Shown here piece by piece: positions 1 through 8,624 of a stretch of DNA of 64,000 bases. The notes beneath the pieces are model-generated. The model had not been told where the DNA came from and did not search any database. It worked only from the letters and a program-made list of their open reading frames with translations. The stretch is from NCBI RefSeq assembly GCF_003402975.1, contig NZ_QURB01000001.1, forward strand, positions 62,001 to 126,000, given 5' to 3'. Origin of the DNA: Brumimicrobium aurantiacum. GTDB lineage: Bacteria; Bacteroidota; Bacteroidia; Flavobacteriales_D; Crocinitomicaceae. The translations under genes were made by a program, and so were the position numbers. The number at the start of each line of letters is the position of its first letter. Position 1 is the stretch's first letter.

Positions 1-275
1 ACTTGTTTTTTCGTTAGTATTTGGATCGTGAAAATAATTAAATTTTTTGAGCCTTAACTAAAATACGTTAAAATTAGTTCGATGTGTCAAACAGTCAATT
101 TTCGAGATCCTTATATAGACAACACTTTACTTAACAAAAAGACAGATATGAAACAGTTGTTAAATTGGTGTTAACTCATGGTTAAAAACCTATTTCACCG
201 TCTATACCTTTCGCTTATTGTCAATCGACAAAATTCTTTAATTTTACAAGTTGTATAATCCAAATAAATCAAAAT

Positions 276-2177
276 ATGTTTAAGTTAATACTTCCTTTAA
301 TTGCACTTTCAATTCTATTCTCGTGTCAAGAAAATACAGGACAAGATCAAGTTCAAGTTCAATCAAATTCTGACCAAGAAAATAATGAAACTCAAAAAAT
401 CACCAATCACAGCTACAGTAAATTAGACGAAGTAAAAACAACTCATTTAAATTTGGAATTAACACTAAATATGAATGATCGTGTGATTGATGGTGTTGCC
501 CGACATGAAGTGAAAAACAACGGTTTTGAAAAAGCATATTTTGACGTTAAAAACCTGAATATTTCAAAAGTTACAACAGGTAAAAAAGGAGAAGAAAAAG
601 AAGTTCAGTTTGAAATTGGAGAAAGTGATACTTTGCTTGGAGCACCTTTGTCTATTAACATCAATAAAACAGATGAATTGATTAACATTTACTACTCGAC
701 AAATCCAGATGCAGAAGCACTTGGTTGGTTAGATCCTGAACTTACAGGAAGTGGTAAATTCCCATTTCTTTACACACAAGGTCAAGCCATATTAACACGT
801 TCTTGGATTCCTGTTCAAGATACTCCAGAAAACAGAATTACTTATTCGGCAAAGGTTAAAGCACCAAAAGGAATTTTACCATTAATGAGTGCGACAAATC
901 CAACAGAATTGAACGACTCGGGAGTTTATACTTATGAAATGCAACAAGCGATTCCATGTTATTTACTGGCACTAACTGCAGGAGAACTTGAATATCGTCA
1001 ATTAAGTCACAACAGCGGAGTTTACGCAGAACCTCACTTGATTGATGCATCAGCAAAAGAGTTTAAAGACATTCCGAAAATGATTGATGCAGCCGAAGGA
1101 TTATATGGTAAGTATGCATGGGACGTTTATGATGTTTTAGTATTGCCTTACTCTTTCCCATTTGGTGGAATGGAAAACCCTAGATTAACTTTCTTAACGC
1201 CTACATTGATTGCCGGTGATGGAAGTTTGGTGAGTACAGTTGCGCATGAATTGGCTCACTCTTGGTCAGGGAACCTAGTTACCAATTCAACATGGGATGA
1301 TTTCTGGTTGAATGAAGGATTCACGGTATATTTTGAAAACAGAATCATGGAGAAAGTATATGGTGAGGAAGTGGCGAAAATGTTAGCCATTATCGAATAC
1401 CAAGAGTTACAGAACACTGTTCAACAAATGGAAGAGGAAGGAAGAGCTGAAGACACACACTTAAAGCTTGACCTAGACGAAAGAAATCCTGATGATGGAA
1501 TGACGGACATAGCCTATGTAAAAGGAGCGTTTTTCTTAAAAACATTGGAAAGAGAAGTTGGAAGAGAAAAATTTGACCAATTCATCAATGATTATTTTAA
1601 CGCTTATAAATTTGAGACATTAACAACAGAGGATTTCTTAAAATATTTAGAGACTAATTTACTAGAGCCAAACAATGTCGAATTCAATACTGAAGAATGG
1701 ATTTATGGTGCAGGAATTCCAGATAATGTTGTTCAAATTGAATCCGATAGATTAGCAAAAGTCCAAGCGCTTTCTAAAGTAATTAAAAACGGAGAATCTT
1801 TACCAAAAGATTTAAAAAGAGAGGACAAAACAACACAAGAATGGATGGCATTTATTCGTGGATTCGAAGGAGAGTTAAGTGTAGAAAAAATGGAGGCCAT
1901 TGATGCACAATTAAACTTCAAAAACAGCGGTAATTCTGAAATCATGACAGAATGGTTTGTACTTGGAATTAAAAACGATTACAAAGCACTTCGTCCAGAA
2001 ATCAAAGCATTTTTAAAGAAAGTTGGAAGAAGAAAATTCTTAGAACCAATTTACACGACACTTATCCAAACCGAAGAAAATCATGAATGGGCAAAAGAGG
2101 TTTATAGCGAAGCTAGACCTTTTTACCATGCAATTTCCTTTAATACTGTTGATGAGATTTTGGGAGTTGAGTATTAG
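276..2177 (+). CDS. M1 family aminopeptidase, lipoprotein
   Basis: Zinc metallopeptidase of family M1 (aminopeptidase N / leukotriene A4 hydrolase type), which removes N-terminal residues from peptides. Seen: the zinc site HELAH at residues 324-328 with the third ligand Glu347 after 18 residues, the substrate-binding GGMEN at 297-301, and a YVKG motif near residue 415 resembling the catalytic tyrosine region of the LTA4H branch. The N-terminus is a lipoprotein signal (hydrophobic stretch then LFSC, Cys17), so it probably sits on a membrane facing the periplasm or outside; a Q/N/E-rich linker follows. At 633 residues it has normal length for the LTA4H-like branch. Starts at ATG 276. It converges on the alpha-2-macroglobulin-like gene and shares a palindromic terminator with it. 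Confidence 0.93.
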   Translation: MFKLILPLIALSILFSCQENTGQDQVQVQSNSDQENNETQKITNHSYSKLDEVKTTHLNLELTLNMNDRVIDGVARHEVKNNGFEKAYFDVKNLNISKVTTGKKGEEKEVQFEIGESDTLLGAPLSININKTDELINIYYSTNPDAEALGWLDPELTGSGKFPFLYTQGQAILTRSWIPVQDTPENRITYSAKVKAPKGILPLMSATNPTELNDSGVYTYEMQQAIPCYLLALTAGELEYRQLSHNSGVYAEPHLIDASAKEFKDIPKMIDAAEGLYGKYAWDVYDVLVLPYSFPFGGMENPRLTFLTPTLIAGDGSLVSTVAHELAHSWSGNLVTNSTWDDFWLNEGFTVYFENRIMEKVYGEEVAKMLAIIEYQELQNTVQQMEEEGRAEDTHLKLDLDERNPDDGMTDIAYVKGAFFLKTLEREVGREKFDQFINDYFNAYKFETLTTEDFLKYLETNLLEPNNVEFNTEEWIYGAGIPDNVVQIESDRLAKVQALSKVIKNGESLPKDLKREDKTTQEWMAFIRGFEGELSVEKMEAIDAQLNFKNSGNSEIMTEWFVLGIKNDYKALRPEIKAFLKKVGRRKFLEPIYTTLIQTEENHEWAKEVYSEARPFYHAISFNTVDEILGVEY

Positions 2178-2181
2178 GTTG

Positions 2182-2231
2182 TTTTTATATATTGTAGAAA
2201 CGTACGGCCGCGCTTCTACAATATATAAAAA
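2182..2231. terminator. Bidirectional palindromic terminator / REP-like element
   Basis: A perfect inverted repeat with 18-nt arms (2182-2199 and 2214-2231) around a 14-nt GC-rich centre. The outer arms give T-runs in both directions, so it can end both the M1 peptidase and the convergent alpha-2-macroglobulin-like transcript. The inner part (GTAGAAACG ... CGCTTCTAC) resembles the palindrome at 18041-18068, so it may be a dispersed repetitive palindrome that serves as a terminator. Confidence 0.75.
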
Positions 2232-2235
2232 AAGC

Positions 2236-5200
2236 CTACCTACCAATCCTAACACCAACCGTTCCGCTATATCCAGAAAATTTCGGGGCGTAATGACATT
2301 GAATTTCAGCAACGCTACTATTGAAGTTCCCGCTGTGCGTTGCGTAAACGGTATAGGTAAATTTATACGATCCTTTCGGCATGTTGTCTACAAAATAATC
2401 CATTGAGACGTCCTTTGGACTTTGATAATACGATAGCTTATGATTGTATTTATATCCACTTATCGCATCTATTGGTTCAAATCCTGCTGGACGTAAATCC
2501 TTGATATGAACAAATTCTAAATCACGATCAACAGTTACAATTAATTCGATTTCGATTTTATCACCAACAACGAATGTAGAATCTTCAATGCCTTGTTCGC
2601 CCTTTTTTCCGGCTTCTATTCTTCGATATGTTTTTTCAATTTGCATCGATTCATTCTGACTACTCTTAATTTTCGATAGTTCATCGGTGTATTGCCAATA
2701 CATATTCAATACGCCCGGTGCATTTGAAGTTCGCTCAATTTCAACGCTTCCTAATTGCGAAGTAATTTCTGCTCCTACCCATTTATTTTTTACCTGCCCT
2801 AAACCTTCAACATACTCAACAGAAACTTCATTTTCTTGGGCTACTTCTGAATAAACAAACTGATTTCCTCCAGCTGTTATCGTTGGCTTTTCTGTTGCAT
2901 TCAAATAGTTTTTGTTTGAAGATAGAATCGCATAAATTGCATCGGCTGTTGCTACACTTTCTCCCCAAGAATTACTCTCTTTATTGAGAATTAACCACAA
3001 ACGCATTTCTTCTAACAACTCCGAAGAAACGTCCATCACTTCAAAGAATGAAATAAGCATCGCTTGACTTCCAATCTTATTTTGATGCCAGTAATACCCA
3101 CTATTTTCTACCCAGTAGGTTCCGATATTACTGTTTTTCTTTGACCTGTCTTTTAATGAACTTAAAACCAAATTCGCTTCCTTACTCAATCCTTCACTTT
3201 TAAAATACATTCCGATCATTCCTTGTAAATAAGGGTTGAATTGAGTCCATTGTGTTTTCACTTTTTCTCTGAAAAAACCTTCTACCTCATCAATGGCTTC
3301 ACTTCTCTCATTTTTAAAGAAAGTTCTAGAATACAACCAATACACATCTAAACTGGACAATCGATAATCTTCAACGCCTTCGATGTATTTTTTATACCTT
3401 CTCACTTGCTCATTGGCTACAAAACGTTCAGCTTTTTCAATGATTGGCATTGCCTTTTTAATTGAAATTTCTAATCTACGTAATTGTCCAAAACGCGTTA
3501 AAATGTTCTGAGTAATGTATAAATTAGATTTCCCACCACTAAACCAACTGAAACCACCATCAGTATTTTGCTTTTTTAAGATTTCAACCAAGAAATTAAT
3601 TTGATTGTCTTGCAACTGATTCAGCTCAAATAATTGTGCGATTCTTCGGCGCTGTTCTGTTTCGTTTTTAGCCTCCATCACCCATGGCGTTTCTTCCAAA
3701 AGAATCGTTTTCAATTCTTCGTTTTTCTCTAACTCCGACAATAAAGCATCGGGCGTTTTAGATTTCCATTGATTAAAAATGGTTTGAATTCTCGGGTTTT
3801 GAGCAACAACATCCATCGCGATTGCATTGGCATAATAACTATTCACAAGCGTGGTGATACTTTGATCATTCTGCTTACTCAAATTTGGCAAAGCCATTAC
3901 CGCATTCCACGCTAAATTATCCGTGTATTCAATCGTAAAGGATTTATTATCTAAGGTTGAAGAATTTTGATTTTTAAACGCATCAAATTCGTGGGTTGAC
4001 TTTCCTGAATCGCGCAATAAAACATGCTTCGTTTCTGTCACCAAAACACGATTACTAAGCACTGGAATACTGTTTTGTTCTCCATCGCTAAAACTTTCAT
4101 TTGAAGCGGTAATTGTATATTGAATCACATCTTGATCTCCGATAATCATATTCCAAACGACTTCTTCAGAAGCTCCAGCGGCAATGGTTACCATTTTACT
4201 TAGTGGTTGACGACCAATTAAATTTAATCTATCACCGTTAAGTGGATTTTCTAAATTTAAAAACACTTCAACTCTTTGTTCTTCTTTGGTTAAGTTTACC
4301 ACTTTCGCAGAAAAATCTATCGCATCTCCTTGTCTCACAAATCTTGGCGCATTGGCCGTAACCATCAACTCTTTTTGAGCAATAATTTCCTTTTGGAATG
4401 TTCCAATTTGCATTTCTTTGTTGTGCCCCAACATCAACAGTTTCCATTTCGTTAATGATTCTGGCAAAGTGAAATTCAACACATATTCATTAGTGTCATT
4501 GGCATAAATCGTAGGATAGAAAAATGCCGTTTCATTGAAATTAGATCTTGGAGCAACAGGCTGAGAAGACTTACTTGATTTAGTACTCTCAACTAAAAAA
4601 CCTTCTTCCTCTTCATTTTTTGAATTTGCGTCTACTCCATAACCACTACCTGAATCTGGATAAGACAAAACATTAGATTTACTCATAGAAAGTCGATCAT
4701 TTTCTCTTTTAATACTTACCTCTGACATTTCTCTATCATTATAATCCATGATCCTATATCGATTTCCGATTTCAACATAATTATATCTCAAATTATCTTG
4801 ATTTAAAATAGATCGCAGCTCCCAGCCAAAACTACCAGAACCATCATTTACTATTGATCTACTCCAGTTATTCGTCCAATAGCTATAACTTCCTCTACCA
4901 TAATATGGAAACAAATTCCAAGAGTGTCCCCTAAACTGATCTAAAGAAGCATCATATAAAGTTGCTGCCAATTCCGCTTTTACAAATTCTTGGTTTTCAT
5001 CTTGAATTGTAAAACTCCAATGTTCTTTTTGCCCTGGCTCCAACAAATCTCTAAAAGTTGAAGTTTTAATTTTCAATTCTTTATTGCTGAATGGAACTTG
5101 TATCGTCTTTGTTTCTTTATAGAAAACACCATTATGGAAAAGCACCACTTCATAAGTTAAAACACCTCTGTCTTCTTCTTGAACAGTGTAGCATTTAGAG

Positions 5201-8193
5201 TATCTGTTTTTCAAGTCAACCCATTCTCGACTAATCAACTCGTCTTTTCTATAAAAGGAAACAAGCGCTTTTACATCTTTAAACGATGTTCCAACTTGAA
5301 AGTCAACAGCCTCACCTACCTTTACTTCATTTGAAGACACAAAACTCCACAAAGCAGAATGAGTAGGTATTTCTTTAGATTCTACATCGATAACGCTCAA
5401 CTTGGCAGAAGTTTGAATTGAATCGCCATTTTTTGTTTCAACATACATCTCAAAAATATAATCACCCTGTTCATTGTTGATCCAATCATTCAATTTTATG
5501 GAGTCTCCGCTATTGAATGAAACTGTTTTGATTAATTCTTTTTGATTTGAATGATCTTCAAAAACATTCCATTCCATATTAGGGAATAACGCTAAGAATT
5601 CATCTTTTTCAATTTGAGAAACTTCAGCATTGTTCCAAATACGATCTAAAAACAATGGATTAGAAACTTCCTTATAGATCTCTACTTTTCCGCTATAATC
5701 TGACTGCTTTTCTCCAGATAAATTCACAACATCGATTACTGCGTATTCTTCATCATGAGTTAACATTTTCATTGGTGCGTTAAATTGAATCGAAACACCA
5801 ATTTCACTTAATTGAAGTGCTATCGTTTCTTCATGTGTTTCTCCTGATAAATCAGTGATTTTCGCCTGAACCTCATAAGAATAGTAAGCGTTTTGAACTG
5901 CATTTGGATCCTTTTCAGCAAAAAAGTCAATGGTAAACGCTCCGTTCTCATCAGTTTTCAAACTTCCTTCACTTAAAAGGTCACCTAGATCACTGCCAAA
6001 TGGAGAACTAAAATACCTCCAATAGCGATTCCATTTTCTATATACAGTATATTCAACATTAGCGTTCGTAATTGGGAAACCAGCATAAGCTTTTGCACTT
6101 CCAGATACTGAAACGGTATCATTTAATCGTGCTTCTTCTTTCGGTTGATTGAGTTCAACTTCAAAGCTTGGACGTTTGTATTCTTCAACTGAAAAGTTGG
6201 TTCCAGAATTTGTTAATCCATTCGTTCCTTGCACTTGTAAATTATATCTCCCTAATCCAGATCCTGATGGCAATTGAAAGCTACCGTCGATACTACCAAA
6301 TTTATTTGTCGTGAAAGTAGATTGATACACTTCTTGATAAGCTGCGTCTTTTAAAACCAATTCAACTTTTTGATTGGCGACTACCTCAAAGTCATTGTTC
6401 TTTCCTTTAAAAACTATTCCTTTAAAGTAAACCGTTTGTCCAGGTCGATAAATAGAACGATCAGTAAAAAGCTCCACTTTTTTCGCCTCCTCTTCCTTCC
6501 AGGCATCTCTTACATAACTAGTCCCTTTAATTAAGGAATGCTCATGACTAACGGTATACAATACCCTATGATAACCTTTTGTATCGATTTTAAAAAGTCC
6601 TTCTTCATCTGTTTCTCCATTTGCAAACTCAATAAAATCATCGCTAACTCTTACATCATAATAATACAATTGAACAACAGCATTTTCAATTGGGAGTCCT
6701 GAGATTCCATCAACTGCTAAAATTGTAAACTCATTTTCAAAAGAGGTCGTTGAAATACTAACTTGAGAGATGGTCAACGTATTAGAATGAATGTTTTTGT
6801 CATTCCATTTTTCCCTGTCTTTGGCTAATTCCGTTAAAGATTCATCATCATTGGTTGCTACAATAAAATATTTACCCGGTTTAATTATTCCATCTAACAG
6901 TTGTTCGGAACTTCTTTTTTGGAACAACTTATCATTTTTCAACGCAAGATTTAAAGTTCGTTCTAAAACTAAATTTTCACTTAATGCATACTCCTTTAGA
7001 TTCGTATTCTTTTTTGGATCATAATTTTTAACACGATACAAACGAAGTACTTGACTTGAGTAATTTCTATGGTTAATCAAAAATGGAATCTTTCGATTTG
7101 GAGCGTAAATATTTGGAGAACTAATCGATAGTTCTTTGTTTTCAATAATTGAAATCAATGAAGTAATCTCGTGTTTAAAATCGTTGTTTGGGTATTTTTT
7201 AAGTTCAGCTTCTAATTCATCATGCGCTTCTTTAATCAAATGCTCTACTTCTGGTTTTAACTCAAAATGATAATCTTTTCCTTTCTTGTATTTATTTCTA
7301 GCAATTTCAAAAAGGAATTTTGATCGTGCAGAAGTTGATTTGAAATATACAAATTGTTCTTCCCAAGCTTTTTCAACTAATGAATCATTCCCAAAAGTTC
7401 TTTTTAAATAATGTAAACGTTGGTGAACGGAAGTACTTAAATAATTGGGGATATTTTTATTGTTTTCTTCGAGCGATTGGAAAAGGCTTAAAATCTTGGT
7501 TGTAATATTCTGTTCCTTAAAATTTAAGGCACTAAAATCCGTTGATAATCCATACCAATCTTTATGATCTATATTAGCATTTTTCAATGTTCCATTATTT
7601 TGAATTAACGGAGATTCATAAAAGTTGATCAATTTATAAATGGCATAATCGGCAACAGATTGAAGTATAAAAAGACTGTCGTTTTCTTTTAACAGCACTT
7701 CTTGATAAGGTTTAAAGTCATAGCTTCGTAGGGTTGTCAATTGCTTTTCTATAGATTTCATTTGATCTAAAACAAAGTTATATCGAACGGTATCTTCTCC
7801 TAAATTTAGTGAATCATAGATTTTAAGATAACTCCCTCCCAACCATTGATATTTGTTATACACAATCTGCTCTGTCAATTGTAATTGAGCTATCGCATTT
7901 GATGGTTCGGGTAGCGTTTGTGTACTTTTCAGCACTTTAAAATATAAGCTTGCTCGTTCTTCCATTTCGAGTGGAGAAAGCATTTTATAAAAATAAGGAT
8001 ATGCTTTTAAAAGCGTTTGGTGATCGTTCTCTGATTTCGCTTTTTCAATTACCGACCATAACTCTTTCTGTGCTGCATTAGGCTGACGAATTTCAAGTAA
8101 AGAATCTACTTTTATAAGTGGTTCATCTTGCTGACCAAATAATGTAAATGAAAAAATTAAACTTATAATTAGTGCGAAATATTGAATCTTCAT
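2236..8193 (-). CDS. Alpha-2-macroglobulin family (MG2) protein lacking the thioester
   Basis: Giant secreted or periplasmic protein of the bacterial alpha-2-macroglobulin family, whose members trap attacking proteases. Seen: signal peptide (residues 1-20, ending LFGQQ), a helical N-terminal region to about residue 350, macroglobulin beta domains with the family motifs TDRSIYRPGQTVYFKG (about 580) and EYKRPSFEV (about 670), an alpha-2-macroglobulin domain after about 1250, a helical thioester-domain-like region after about 1430 and a C-terminal receptor-binding-like domain. Where many relatives carry CxEQ before a YANA motif, this protein reads SKQNDQS before YYANAIA (about residues 1437-1455), so the reactive cysteine is absent. 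It could still be a steric trap or a structural envelope protein. The length (1,985 residues) is usual for Bacteroidota members. Convergent with the M1 peptidase. Confidence 0.9.
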   Translation of the reverse strand: MKIQYFALIISLIFSFTLFGQQDEPLIKVDSLLEIRQPNAAQKELWSVIEKAKSENDHQTLLKAYPYFYKMLSPLEMEERASLYFKVLKSTQTLPEPSNAIAQLQLTEQIVYNKYQWLGGSYLKIYDSLNLGEDTVRYNFVLDQMKSIEKQLTTLRSYDFKPYQEVLLKENDSLFILQSVADYAIYKLINFYESPLIQNNGTLKNANIDHKDWYGLSTDFSALNFKEQNITTKILSLFQSLEENNKNIPNYLSTSVHQRLHYLKRTFGNDSLVEKAWEEQFVYFKSTSARSKFLFEIARNKYKKGKDYHFELKPEVEHLIKEAHDELEAELKKYPNNDFKHEITSLISIIENKELSISSPNIYAPNRKIPFLINHRNYSSQVLRLYRVKNYDPKKNTNLKEYALSENLVLERTLNLALKNDKLFQKRSSEQLLDGIIKPGKYFIVATNDDESLTELAKDREKWNDKNIHSNTLTISQVSISTTSFENEFTILAVDGISGLPIENAVVQLYYYDVRVSDDFIEFANGETDEEGLFKIDTKGYHRVLYTVSHEHSLIKGTSYVRDAWKEEEAKKVELFTDRSIYRPGQTVYFKGIVFKGKNNDFEVVANQKVELVLKDAAYQEVYQSTFTTNKFGSIDGSFQLPSGSGLGRYNLQVQGTNGLTNSGTNFSVEEYKRPSFEVELNQPKEEARLNDTVSVSGSAKAYAGFPITNANVEYTVYRKWNRYWRYFSSPFGSDLGDLLSEGSLKTDENGAFTIDFFAEKDPNAVQNAYYSYEVQAKITDLSGETHEETIALQLSEIGVSIQFNAPMKMLTHDEEYAVIDVVNLSGEKQSDYSGKVEIYKEVSNPLFLDRIWNNAEVSQIEKDEFLALFPNMEWNVFEDHSNQKELIKTVSFNSGDSIKLNDWINNEQGDYIFEMYVETKNGDSIQTSAKLSVIDVESKEIPTHSALWSFVSSNEVKVGEAVDFQVGTSFKDVKALVSFYRKDELISREWVDLKNRYSKCYTVQEEDRGVLTYEVVLFHNGVFYKETKTIQVPFSNKELKIKTSTFRDLLEPGQKEHWSFTIQDENQEFVKAELAATLYDASLDQFRGHSWNLFPYYGRGSYSYWTNNWSRSIVNDGSGSFGWELRSILNQDNLRYNYVEIGNRYRIMDYNDREMSEVSIKRENDRLSMSKSNVLSYPDSGSGYGVDANSKNEEEEGFLVESTKSSKSSQPVAPRSNFNETAFFYPTIYANDTNEYVLNFTLPESLTKWKLLMLGHNKEMQIGTFQKEIIAQKELMVTANAPRFVRQGDAIDFSAKVVNLTKEEQRVEVFLNLENPLNGDRLNLIGRQPLSKMVTIAAGASEEVVWNMIIGDQDVIQYTITASNESFSDGEQNSIPVLSNRVLVTETKHVLLRDSGKSTHEFDAFKNQNSSTLDNKSFTIEYTDNLAWNAVMALPNLSKQNDQSITTLVNSYYANAIAMDVVAQNPRIQTIFNQWKSKTPDALLSELEKNEELKTILLEETPWVMEAKNETEQRRRIAQLFELNQLQDNQINFLVEILKKQNTDGGFSWFSGGKSNLYITQNILTRFGQLRRLEISIKKAMPIIEKAERFVANEQVRRYKKYIEGVEDYRLSSLDVYWLYSRTFFKNERSEAIDEVEGFFREKVKTQWTQFNPYLQGMIGMYFKSEGLSKEANLVLSSLKDRSKKNSNIGTYWVENSGYYWHQNKIGSQAMLISFFEVMDVSSELLEEMRLWLILNKESNSWGESVATADAIYAILSSNKNYLNATEKPTITAGGNQFVYSEVAQENEVSVEYVEGLGQVKNKWVGAEITSQLGSVEIERTSNAPGVLNMYWQYTDELSKIKSSQNESMQIEKTYRRIEAGKKGEQGIEDSTFVVGDKIEIELIVTVDRDLEFVHIKDLRPAGFEPIDAISGYKYNHKLSYYQSPKDVSMDYFVDNMPKGSYKFTYTVYATHSGNFNSSVAEIQCHYAPKFSGYSGTVGVRIGR

Positions 8194-8304
8194 GTTTTAT
8201 CAATTATGTGAGTTGTTGTTTGGATGCAAATAAAGTACCAAGTTCATAAAATAATAATAATTTACGAATTGTTTGGTTCAGGTTTTACACATGATGGAAC
8301 GCGG

Positions 8305-8322
8305 TCCCGAAAACTTTCGGGA
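8305..8322. repeat. Short palindrome TCCCGAAA-AC-TTTCGGGA
   Basis: Two perfect 8-nt arms separated by 2 nt inside a GC-rich island upstream of the adhesin. There is no T-run, so it is not an ordinary terminator. It could be a dispersed repeat or an operator; a second copy was not noticed in this window. Confidence 0.45.
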
Positions 8323-8591
8323 ACACAGATCTTCGATCGCGGATTCTTACGGATTTTTATTACAAAAAAATTAAACCCTAATATTATCAAAGTACAACCA
8401 GAATTAGAAAGTTTAATCTTCGCTTCGTATCAACGATTGTGTGTGTTTTTTTTAGACACGCAATGGCCTTTCAGAAAAAAGTTAATTCCGAATTATTTTA
8501 CTCTACCTCCTCCTTATGGAGTGAGTATTGATTTTCAAATTAATAGAATTTTTAAAAAAACAGAAAGCCATAATAAAAGTTAATTTTTATG

Positions 8592-8599
8592 TAGATTTG
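8592..8599 (+). promoter_or_regulatory. Candidate -7 element (TAGATTTG) of the adhesin gene
   Basis: Matches the Bacteroidota -7 consensus TAnnTTTG, 26 nt before the ATG. No good TTTG/TTG -33 element is seen at the right distance, so this is only moderately supported. Confidence 0.4.
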
Positions 8600-8624
8600 T
8601 TAAAACAACTTAAAACATTTAATT

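Larger units (their letters stand above)
8194..8624. other. Intergenic region between divergent alpha-2-macroglobulin and adhesin genes
   Basis: About 430 nt without a convincing gene. It holds a short palindrome at 8305-8322, a GC-rich patch to about 8345 (GATCTTCGATCGCGGA) that contrasts with the AT-rich surroundings, and a promoter element for the adhesin near its right end. An open frame of 119 codons at 8224-8583 has no recognisable domain or signal and is judged spurious. Confidence 0.6.

Noticed and set aside
2083-2406. Open frame on the plus strand across the 3' end of the M1 gene and the terminator
   Set aside because: It overlaps two well-supported genes and the palindromic terminator.
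8224-8583. 119-codon open frame before the adhesin
   Set aside because: It spans a palindrome, has no family resemblance and ends inside the likely promoter region.
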